Shown here: piece after piece, positions 1-5,402 of the stretch | Numbering within the stretch: the stretch's first letter is position 1 | Layout of the letters: every line of letters begins with the position of its first letter | Source: Acidobacteriota bacterium | Lineage (GTDB): Bacteria; Acidobacteriota; Polarisedimenticolia; J045 | NCBI GenBank assembly: GCA_027064265.1 | Contig: JAMOQA010000553.1 | Coordinates: 1 to 6,087 of the forward strand | Length of the DNA stretch: 6,087 bases | Reading direction: 5' to 3' | Position numbers and translations under genes: made by a program | Notes under the pieces: model-generated | The model's input: only the letters and a program-made list of their open reading frames with translations | What the model was told of the DNA's origin: nothing | Databases searched by the model: none

Positions 1-435
1 GCGGCCTGGCGGATCCTTCGGTGCAACCCGTGGTCGCCGGGAGGGTTCGACATGCCGCCGCGGCGGAGGGCCGCCGTGGGTGGCGCCGCTTCGCGGCGCA
101 CGGGCGCAGCACGCTGCGCCCCTACGCCCGTACGCTCAATCCGTAGGGGTCGAGCGTGCGAGGGCCCAGCCGGGCGAAGCCCGGCCATGGGCGCCGCTTC
201 GCGGCGCACGGGCGCAGCACGCTGCGCCCCTACGGGTCGGGAAACGGTTGCAGGGCCGGACGGGCGGGCGGGCGCGCTGGAGCACGACGCACGGTGCGCC
301 GCCCACGGCGGGCCGGCTGCCGCCGGCCCCTACAGGACGCGCGGGTCGTGGTTTCCCGCAAGGGCGGCCGGAAGGCCGCCCGCCGTGGCGCCTCGCACTC
401 GTCGCCGGGATCCGGCCAAGGAAGGTACGTGGTGA
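1..435 (+). CDS. yidD: YidD, membrane protein insertion efficiency factor; 5' part outside window, unusual long C-terminal tail
   Basis: YidD is a small membrane-associated protein that helps YidC/Sec insert inner-membrane proteins, and its gene normally lies between rnpA and yidC. The first 19 codons translate as AAWRILRCNPWSPGGFDMP, which matches the conserved YidD C-terminus (in E. coli, KRVLKCHPLHPGGDDPVPP) including the Cys-x-Pro and Pro-Gly-Gly signatures. The position just upstream of yidC agrees. E. coli YidD ends within about ten residues of this motif. Here the frame stays open for about 125 more codons, through REP-like palindromes, to a TGA at 433-435, three bases before the yidC ATG. 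The tail is rich in Arg, Ala and Gly and contains GAASRRTGAARCAPT twice, encoded by the two repeat copies. I am confident of the family. I am not confident the tail is translated or kept, because GC-rich DNA is often open by chance. Confidence 0.75.
   Translation, partial: AAWRILRCNPWSPGGFDMPPRRRAAVGGAASRRTGAARCAPTPVRSIRRGRACEGPAGRSPAMGAASRRTGAARCAPTGRETVAGPDGRAGALEHDARCAAHGGPAAAGPYRTRGSWFPARAAGRPPAVAPRTRRRDPAKEGTW
82..126 (-). repeat. REP-like palindromic element, copy 1 of a 45-bp exact direct repeat
   Basis: This 45-bp unit is identical to 190-234. It contains two adjacent hairpins. The first is a 7-bp stem with a TTC loop (GCGCCGC/GCGGCGC). The second is a 9-bp perfect inverted repeat (GGGCGCAGC/GCTGCGCCC) separated by AC. 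It is followed by CTAC, so the minus strand reads GTAG then the hairpin. That is the layout of bacterial REP elements, whose GTAG head is recognised by RAYT (REP-associated tyrosine) transposases. Membership of a known REP family is inferred from this layout only. Confidence 0.7.
142..185 (+). repeat. REP-like unit in the opposite orientation
   Basis: CGTAGGGG at 142-149 is the exact inverse of CCCCTACG at 119-126, 15 bp away, so it forms a head-to-head pair with copy 1. Further on, 169-175 and 179-185 (GCCGGGC/GCCCGGC) form a 7-bp stem with a GAA loop. The shorter arms ACGCTC (132-137) and GAGCGT (152-157) extend the symmetry between the two units. The layout resembles a BIME, meaning REP units in alternating orientation, although the stem sequence differs from the 45-bp copies. 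Confidence 0.5.
190..234 (-). repeat. REP-like palindromic element, copy 2 of the 45-bp exact direct repeat
   Basis: This is identical to 82-126 over 45 bp, at an offset of 108 bp. It has the same two hairpins and the same CTAC end, which reads GTAG on the minus strand. Both the length and the offset are multiples of three, so both copies are read in the same phase of the yidD frame and encode the same 15 residues. Confidence 0.7.
310..333 (-). repeat. Third GTAG-headed hairpin, diverged stem
   Basis: GGGCCGGC (310-317) and GCCGGCCC (322-329) form a perfect 8-bp stem with a TGCC loop. CTAC follows at 330-333 and reads GTAG on the minus strand. The arrangement matches the 45-bp copies but the stem sequence differs, as expected for a degenerate unit of the same family with compensating changes. 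Confidence 0.5.
362..381. repeat. GC-rich hairpin upstream of yidC
   Basis: GGGCGGCC (362-369) and GGCCGCCC (374-381) form a perfect 8-bp stem with a GGAA tetraloop. There is no T-run after it, so it does not look like an intrinsic terminator, and it has no GTAG head. It may be a further REP remnant or an mRNA stability element between yidD and yidC. Confidence 0.4.
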
Positions 436-438
436 CCC

Positions 439-2241
439 ATGGATCGTGATGGCATCGTCCGCCTGGTCGTGGCCATGGCCCTGTCCGTCCTCGTCCTGGT
501 GGGTTGGACCTGGCTCTTCCCCCCGCCGAAGCCGAAGCCCCGGCCCGAGGCCCCCGCGGCAGAGGAGGCCGCGGCCGAGACCGGCGAGCCCTCCGCCGAC
601 GCTACCGGCGCCGCCGCGGCCGCGACCACCCCGGGCGCGGCGTCCGCCGGCGACGCCGCCCCGGCGGGCGAGTGGGAGAAGATCGAGGGGGAGCCCGGCC
701 AGGAACCGGTCACCCTCGAGACGAAGGTCGCCCGCCTCAAGCTCTCGCCACGGGGCGGCCGGGTGCTCACCTGGAAGCTTCCCCGCTACGAGCTGGTCCC
801 CGGCCAGCCGGACGCGGGGGTGGTCGACCTGGTCTCCCCCGCCGCCCGGGCCCTCCACCGCGAACCGCTGACGATCGAGGTGGACGACCCCGCCCTGCGC
901 GAGGCCCTCGCCTCCGCCTGGTACGTCCTCGAGATCGACGAGGCGACCCCCGGGGACCGGGAGCGGCTCGGCATGCCGGGCCCCGACGCGGTGCCGCGCA
1001 TCCTCCGCGCCCGCTTCCGCTACGCCGACGGCAAGGGCCTCGCCGCCGAGAAGACCCTCTACCTCCCGGACGACGAGAGCTACCTCGCCTGGGTCGAGTG
1101 GGACGTCCGCCTCGCCGGCCGGCCGCTCCCGGCAGCGATGGTCGCGTTCGGGCCGGGCATCGGCCAGGCCACCGAGGCGGAGCAGGCGAACCGCTACGCC
1201 TACCGGGGCCGGGTGGTCGCGGCCCTTCCGGGCGGCATCGAGCGGTACCGCCCGGGGAAGGTCGACGGGGACGTCCACTGGACCGGCGCCACCGCGCCCC
1301 GCTGGATCGCCCTCGACTCCCAGTACTTCGCCATCGCCCTGGTGCCCCGGGAGCAGGCCCCCCTCCGGCTCCGGCTCTTCCCGGCGGATCCGGCCCACGG
1401 GCGCGACAAGCCGGCCCTCGGCATCGACGCCGGCGCCCGGAGCCTCGCGATCCTCGCGGGACCGAAGGCCGGGGACGTCCTCGAGGCGGCGGACCGCACG
1501 CTGGGCGTCGACCTGCGCTCCCTGGTGAACTGGGGCTTCTTCGGCTTCCTCGCCCACCCCCTCTACCTGGCGCTTCGCTGGCTCTACGGCGTCGTCGGCA
1601 ACTGGGGCTGGGCGATCGTGATCATCACGGTGATCATCCGCCTGCTGTTCTTCCCGCTGACCCACCGCTCGATGGTCAAGATGCGGAAGACCCAGCAGGA
1701 CATGGCCCGGCTCCAGCCGAAGATCCGCAAGCTGAAGGAAAAGTACCGGGACAAGCGCGACGTCGAGTCCCGCCGCAAGATGAACGAGGAGATGATGGAG
1801 CTCTACCGGCGCGAGGGGGTCAACCCCGCCGCGACCCTGACGAGCTGCCTTCCGATGCTCCTCCAGCTCCCCGTCCTCTACGCGATGTACACGGTGCTGA
1901 CCGTCAGCATCGAGCTGCGCGGCGCGCCGTTCTTCGGGTGGATCCGCGACCTCTCCGCGATGGATCCGTACTACGTCACCCCGATCGTGATGGGCGTGAC
2001 GATGCTCGCCCAGCAGCTGATGACGATGACGAAGACCGAGGATCCGCAGCAGAAGAGCCAGCAGCGGATGATGCTGTTCATGCCGATCATGTTCACCTGG
2101 TTCTTCCTCAAGCTGCCCTCGGGCCTCGTCGTGTACTGGCTGACCAACAACGTGCTCGGGATCGTGCAGCAGGTCCTGATCAACCGGCACGCCGAGGCGG
2201 CGGTGGCCGCGGCCGGCAGCGCGCCGGCGAAGAAGAAGTGA
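439..2241 (+). CDS. yidC: YidC membrane protein insertase (Oxa1/Alb3 family)
   Basis: YidC inserts and folds inner-membrane proteins, alone or with SecYEG. At 600 residues the length suits a Gram-negative YidC. Residues 6-27 are the N-terminal membrane anchor, followed by a Pro/Ala/Glu-rich linker (about 28-75). The periplasmic beta-sandwich domain (about 85-350) opens with the typical LETKVARLKLSPRGG stretch. The conserved insertase core starts near 363. R401 in the WAIVIITVIIRLLFFPL helix is the groove arginine essential in many homologues. A charged cytoplasmic coiled-coil loop (about 412-455) precedes the EGVNP motif (459-463). Further membrane helices lie near 468-488, 511-531 and 543-580, and the C-terminus is basic (KKK). 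ATG 439 gives a proper anchor. The likely ribosome site is AAGGAAGG at 418-425, at a rather long 13-nt spacing. The yidD frame stops three bases upstream, allowing translational coupling. No key residue is missing. Confidence 0.97.
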   Translation: MDRDGIVRLVVAMALSVLVLVGWTWLFPPPKPKPRPEAPAAEEAAAETGEPSADATGAAAAATTPGAASAGDAAPAGEWEKIEGEPGQEPVTLETKVARLKLSPRGGRVLTWKLPRYELVPGQPDAGVVDLVSPAARALHREPLTIEVDDPALREALASAWYVLEIDEATPGDRERLGMPGPDAVPRILRARFRYADGKGLAAEKTLYLPDDESYLAWVEWDVRLAGRPLPAAMVAFGPGIGQATEAEQANRYAYRGRVVAALPGGIERYRPGKVDGDVHWTGATAPRWIALDSQYFAIALVPREQAPLRLRLFPADPAHGRDKPALGIDAGARSLAILAGPKAGDVLEAADRTLGVDLRSLVNWGFFGFLAHPLYLALRWLYGVVGNWGWAIVIITVIIRLLFFPLTHRSMVKMRKTQQDMARLQPKIRKLKEKYRDKRDVESRRKMNEEMMELYRREGVNPAATLTSCLPMLLQLPVLYAMYTVLTVSIELRGAPFFGWIRDLSAMDPYYVTPIVMGVTMLAQQLMTMTKTEDPQQKSQQRMMLFMPIMFTWFFLKLPSGLVVYWLTNNVLGIVQQVLINRHAEAAVAAAGSAPAKKK

Positions 2242-2251
2242 GGCGACGACG

Positions 2252-3127
2252 ATGAGCGACGAGCGGGTGCAGTTCACCGGCAGGGACATGACCGAGGCGG
2301 TGGCCGCGGCCCGGAAGCACTTCGGCCTGCGGCGCCAGGACCTCGACATCGAGATCGTCGAGCAGCCGAAGGTCGGCCCGGTCGACCCCGGCGCGGCCCG
2401 GGTCACCATCGCGGTCCGGCCCCGGGAGGGGGTGACCCCCAACTTCGAGGCGGGCGACCCCGTGCGCCAGGGCGGCGGTGGCCGACGCGGCGACCGGGCC
2501 GACCGGCGCGGCGACCGGGGAGAGCGCCGGGAGCGGGGCCGTGGTCGGCACCGGGACCGCGACGGGGACGCCGCTCCGCCGGAGCTGCCCGCCCTCCTGC
2601 CCCCCCAGGACGTCACCGATCCGAGGGAGATCCTCGCCTCCCTCGCCCGCGGGCTGATCGCCGGGTTCGACCTGGCCCTCGAGGTGACCGAGGTGGTGGA
2701 GACCCCCGCCGGCCTCCGGGTCAAGCTCGACGGCGAGGACGTGCCGCTCCTGCTCGAGGAGAACGCCGAGGGGCTCGACGCCCTCCAGTACCTGGCGAAC
2801 CGGATCCTCCAGAAGGACGGCCGCCTCGAGGGGCGCGTCTCCATCGACGCCGGCGGCCACCGGGAGGCGGCCGAGGCCCGCCTCGTCGAGAAGGCGAAGC
2901 GCCTGGCCCAGGAGGTCCTCGAGACCGGCAGGACCCGCAAGATGCCCCCGATGGGCCCCTACGAGCGGCGCCTCGTGCACCTGGCCCTCGCCGAGATCGA
3001 GGGGATCCGCACCTTCTCCACCGGGTCCGGGTACCAGCGGCGCCTCCACATCGCGCCGGCGCGGAAGCCGAAGGGCGACGTTTCGCCCACGGACGATGCG
3101 ACCCCGGGGGGCGAGGCGTCCGAGTAA
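2252..3127 (+). CDS. jag: Jag / KhpB (SpoIIIJ-associated) RNA-binding protein with altered KH loop
   Basis: Jag proteins bind RNA and are usually encoded beside yidC. In Gram-positives they influence cell elongation or sporulation. The order here is a Jag_N-like domain (about 4-56), an Arg/Gly/Asp-rich linker (72-106), a KH domain (about 123-190, with the conserved LDALQYLANRIL) and an R3H domain (about 228-275). In the R3H domain YERRLVH gives the R-x3-H motif (R239, H243). The usual GxxG RNA-gripping loop before LDALQ is replaced by EENA (169-172). The Jag_N segment that normally reads roughly KKGFLGxG is degenerate (KVGPVDPG). The start lies 10 bp after the yidC stop, and GAGG at 2240-2243, overlapping that stop, is the ribosome site at 8-nt spacing, so the two genes are probably cotranscribed and coupled. 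The family call is firm; retained RNA binding by the KH domain is doubtful. Confidence 0.92.
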   Translation: MSDERVQFTGRDMTEAVAAARKHFGLRRQDLDIEIVEQPKVGPVDPGAARVTIAVRPREGVTPNFEAGDPVRQGGGGRRGDRADRRGDRGERRERGRGRHRDRDGDAAPPELPALLPPQDVTDPREILASLARGLIAGFDLALEVTEVVETPAGLRVKLDGEDVPLLLEENAEGLDALQYLANRILQKDGRLEGRVSIDAGGHREAAEARLVEKAKRLAQEVLETGRTRKMPPMGPYERRLVHLALAEIEGIRTFSTGSGYQRRLHIAPARKPKGDVSPTDDATPGGEASE

Positions 3128-3152
3128 CGTTCTGCGCGTGTTTAACTTTTCA

Positions 3153-3185
3153 GCGGCGGCCCCCGGGGCCGCCGCGATCTTGTCT
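3153..3185 (+). terminator. Probable intrinsic terminator after jag
   Basis: GCGGCGGCCCC (3153-3163) and GGGGCCGCCGC (3165-3175) form an 11-bp perfect inverted repeat around one base; sterically, a slightly shorter stem with a small loop. It lies 26 bp after the jag stop. The following TCTTGTCT (3178-3185) is only moderately T-rich (5 of 8), which is weak but plausible for such GC-rich DNA. It separates the yidC-jag unit from the chemotaxis genes. Confidence 0.5.
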
Positions 3186-3215
3186 CAAGCCCTGCGCCTG
3201 CAACCTTTTCGCCCC

Positions 3216-3243
3216 TAAAGCGACCCCGGCACCGGGCCGATAC
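3216..3243 (+). promoter_or_regulatory. Predicted sigma-28 (FliA/SigD) promoter for the chemotaxis genes
   Basis: TAAAG at 3216-3220 and GCCGATAC at 3236-3243 match the sigma-28 consensus (-35 TAAA, -10 GCCGATAA or GCCGATAT). Seven of eight -10 bases agree. The gap between TAAA and GCCGATAC is 16 bases, against the usual 15; SigD promoters tolerate about 14 to 16. Sigma-28 normally drives late flagellar, receptor and che genes, which fits the gene downstream. Transcription would start near 3250, giving a leader of about 180 nt to the preferred start codon. Confidence 0.6.
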
Positions 3244-3398
3244 GTCCCCGCGAAGGGCGGCGGGATGGCGCGATGGTCGTGCCGTTCCCGTCCCCCGAGC
3301 GGAGGTTCCAACCCGGTGATGCGGGCTCCCGCAGTGCGCGTTCCTTCTCCCGCCGCGCCCGTCGCGGCCCCGTTCACCCGCGTCCCGGCATGTTCGCG

Positions 3399-3424
3399 CG
3401 AGGCCGCCTCGGCCTCGAGGAGGT
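3399..3424 (+). promoter_or_regulatory. Hairpin abutting the Shine-Dalgarno site of the receptor gene
   Basis: CGAGGCCG (3399-3406) and CGGCCTCG (3410-3417) form a perfect 8-bp stem with a CCT loop. GAGGAGGT (3417-3424) is a near-ideal ribosome-binding site, 7 nt before ATG 3432. The last stem base is the first base of that site. This Shine-Dalgarno decides the start codon: the upstream in-frame ATGs at 3273 and 3390 have nothing comparable. The rest of 3244-3398 shows no gene or riboswitch that I recognise. Confidence 0.55.
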
Positions 3425-3431
3425 CCAGTCG

Positions 3432-5342
3432 ATGCCACTCGTGAAGCAGACCCCGTCGGGAGGTTCCGCCAGCGCGGTCGCCGAGGACCCGAAGCTGAAG
3501 CGCGAGGCGGAGAACAAGAGAAAGCGGGCCCGCACCCTCGCCCGCCAGCAGGCCGCAGCCGAGCGGATCGCCAGCGCCTCCACCGAGCTGGCGAGCGGCA
3601 TCACCGAGGCGTCGGCCGCCCTCGAGGAGCTGCGCCAGGCGGCCCACGAGATCGCCACCGGCGCCGAGCAGGCCTCCGGCGCGAGCCAGGAGTCGCTCGC
3701 CGCGATGACCCAGATCGCGGGCCGGGCGAAGAACCAGGCGGAGGCGGCCGACGGGGCACGGCAGAAGACCCGGGAACTCCAGGCGGCCCTCGACCAGGTC
3801 AGCGAGAAGATCGCGGGCCTCGTCAAGAACGTGATCCAGGCCGCCCAGCGCCAGACGGCCTCCGTCGAGAAGATGGCGGAGCTCGAGCGGCAGGCCGCCC
3901 AGATCAACGAGGCGGTCAAGGCGGTGATCCGGATCGCCGACCAGGTGAACCTCCTCGCCCTCAACGCCGCCATCGAGGCCGCCCGGGCGGGCAAACACGG
4001 CAAGGGGTTCGCCGTCGTCGCCGACACGGTGCGCACCCTGGCCGAGCGCTCGGAGAAGTCGGCCGCCAACATCGCCGAGCTGATCGAGAAGATCCAGGAG
4101 TCGGTCGGACGGATCAGCAGCGGCGTCTCGAAGAGCGCCGAGGCGGCGAAGAAGGAGGTCGAGAAGGGGGAGCAGGTCCGGGAGCAGCTCTCCCGGATGG
4201 TCTCCGTGATGAACGAGGTCTACCGGGGCGCCGAGGAGACCGCCGCCGCCGCCGAGGAGATGATGCAGGCGACCGGCGAGGCCCAGAAGGCCTCCGAGCA
4301 CATCGCCGCCGCCGCCGAGGAGCAGTCCGCGGCCTGCCAGGAGTCGCTGCAGAGCCTCGACGTCCAGGCCCAGGCCCTCTCCCAGTCGGAGGTCGCCGCC
4401 CAGCAGCTCGAGGAGCTGGCCGAGGACCTGAAGAACAGCACCGACATCACGAAGAGCGCCGAGGACGTGGCGGCGGCCGCGGAGGAGCTGGCCGCGGCCG
4501 TCCAGGAGATGAACCGTTCCGCCGCCGAGACCGAGACGGCGATCGGCCAGATCGCCAAGGGGGCCGAGCAGCAGGCCGCCGCCGTCGAGGAGGCGGTCGC
4601 CTCGGTCGCCCAGATCGAGAAGGGCGTCGCGATGGCGGAGGAGAAGGCCCGCGAGGCCCTCGAGAAGTGCACCGCGATGAAGGAGCTCCTCGCCGAGAAC
4701 CAGGAGGCGGTGGACGGAATGGTCGAGGGGGTCCGCGAGGCGGTCGAGGCCGGGAAGAAGAACCTCGCCGAGATCGAGGCCCTCGAGAAGGTCAGCCGGG
4801 AGATCGACAAGATCGTCGACGCCGTCGCGACCATCGCGATCCAGACCTCGATGCTGGCGGTCAACGGCGCCGTCGAGGCGGCGCGCGCCGGGGAGTACGG
4901 CAAGGGGTTCGCCGTCGTCTCCACCGACATCCAGAACCTGGCCACCGATTCCTCGGAGAACGCCGACCAGATCAAGGACCTCGTGAAGGCGATCCAGGAC
5001 CAGATCGTCGTCGTCCGCAACGACCTCGCCCAGATCGCCGAGGCGACGATGCGGGACCTCGAGGCGGCCGGCGAGGCGATCGAGGGCCTCGAGGCGGTCG
5101 ACAGCAAGATGGACGAGGTCCTCGCGGGCAACGAGCAGATCAGCGCCGCCGCCGCCGAGATCGCCACGGCCGTCGCCCAGGCGAAGAAGGGGATGGAGCA
5201 GATCAGCGCCGCCGCCGAGGAGGCCTCGAAGGCCTCGGCCGAGGCTGCCGCCGCGGCCAAGCAGCAGGCCCAGGGCGCCGAGGAGCTCTCCGCGGCGATC
5301 GAGGAGATCGCCTCCATCGCCGACGAGCTCCAGAACGGCTGA
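3432..5342 (+). CDS. Cytoplasmic methyl-accepting chemotaxis protein with two tandem signalling domains (DosM-like architecture)
   Basis: Chemoreceptor signalling domains are long coiled-coil hairpins whose tips dock CheW and the kinase CheA. This 636-residue protein has two. Tip 1 is IADQVNLLALNAAIEAARAG (168-187), followed by GKGFAVV. Tip 2 is IAIQTSMLAVNGAVEAARAG (468-487), also followed by GKGFAVV. Residues 36-335 and 336-635 align with a constant 300-residue offset at every landmark checked (IATGAEQ 74/IAKGAEQ 374; HIAAAAEE 290/QISAAAEE 590; LAEDLKN 329/IADELQN 629). Methylation-like motifs such as AAAAEE occur in several arms. There is no transmembrane segment, no recognisable ligand-binding domain and no CheR-tethering xWxxF tail. 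The N-terminal 35 residues are polar and basic. The start at 3432 is chosen for its strong ribosome site; an upstream in-frame ATG at 3273 would add 53 Arg/Pro-rich residues and looks spurious. It is probably cotranscribed with the CheW gene 60 bp downstream. Function as a two-baseplate linker is inferred. Confidence 0.93.
   Translation: MPLVKQTPSGGSASAVAEDPKLKREAENKRKRARTLARQQAAAERIASASTELASGITEASAALEELRQAAHEIATGAEQASGASQESLAAMTQIAGRAKNQAEAADGARQKTRELQAALDQVSEKIAGLVKNVIQAAQRQTASVEKMAELERQAAQINEAVKAVIRIADQVNLLALNAAIEAARAGKHGKGFAVVADTVRTLAERSEKSAANIAELIEKIQESVGRISSGVSKSAEAAKKEVEKGEQVREQLSRMVSVMNEVYRGAEETAAAAEEMMQATGEAQKASEHIAAAAEEQSAACQESLQSLDVQAQALSQSEVAAQQLEELAEDLKNSTDITKSAEDVAAAAEELAAAVQEMNRSAAETETAIGQIAKGAEQQAAAVEEAVASVAQIEKGVAMAEEKAREALEKCTAMKELLAENQEAVDGMVEGVREAVEAGKKNLAEIEALEKVSREIDKIVDAVATIAIQTSMLAVNGAVEAARAGEYGKGFAVVSTDIQNLATDSSENADQIKDLVKAIQDQIVVVRNDLAQIAEATMRDLEAAGEAIEGLEAVDSKMDEVLAGNEQISAAAAEIATAVAQAKKGMEQISAAAEEASKASAEAAAAAKQQAQGAEELSAAIEEIASIADELQNG
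3537..5336 (+). repeat. Two 900-bp units forming an in-frame internal duplication of the receptor gene
   Basis: Units 3537-4436 and 4437-5336 encode two homologous receptor hairpins in exact 900-bp register. Over the tip region (residues 168-196 against 468-496) 20 of 29 residues are identical. At the DNA level the longest identity I noted is 23 bp, at 3997-4019 and 4897-4919. The duplication looks old, since the arms have diverged much more than the tips, yet there is no net insertion or deletion between units. Boundaries are set by the matching ends LAEDLKN and IADELQN and could shift by a few codons. Confidence 0.8.
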
Positions 5343-5355
5343 TCGCCACCGGGGA

Positions 5356-5398
5356 CCGCGGCCGTCCCGCACGCCGGCGGGTCGGCCGCGGGAGGAGG
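5356..5398 (+). promoter_or_regulatory. Long hairpin between receptor and CheW genes, abutting the CheW ribosome site
   Basis: CCGCGGCCG (5356-5364) pairs with CGGCCGCGG (5383-5391). After a T-T mismatch, CCCGC (5366-5370) pairs with GCGGG (5377-5381) around a 6-nt loop, giving 14 base pairs in total. It fills most of the 60-bp gap. Its last base is the first base of GGAGGAGG (5391-5398), the ribosome site for ATG 5403. No T-run follows, so it is not a standard terminator. It may stabilise or process the mRNA or lower CheW translation relative to the receptor. Confidence 0.5.
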
Positions 5399-5402
5399 AC
5401 CC

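Noticed and set aside
82..234. The two 45-bp repeats as a CRISPR array or an insertion-sequence end pair
   Set aside because: There are only two direct copies with one 63-bp spacer that itself contains an inverted unit, no transposase between them, and the GTAG-plus-hairpin layout fits REP elements better.
504..2255. A second long + strand frame inside yidC
   Set aside because: It is Arg/Pro/Gly-rich and fully overlaps the clear YidC frame; a composition artefact.
136..2940. A very long open frame on the minus strand (934 codons) across yidC and jag
   Set aside because: It is antisense to two genes with clear homology, its translation is low-complexity His/Arg/Gly/Pro text, and such shadows are expected in DNA this GC-rich.
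3273..3431. An upstream start that would add 53 residues to the receptor
   Set aside because: The extension is Arg/Pro-rich and unlike receptor sequence, and it has no good ribosome site, whereas ATG 3432 has GAGGAGGT at 7-nt spacing. It cannot be excluded, since the predicted transcript would include it.
5356..5391. The hairpin between receptor and CheW genes as a transcription terminator
   Set aside because: No T-run follows it; a strong ribosome site and the CheW start follow immediately, so a role within the transcript is more likely.
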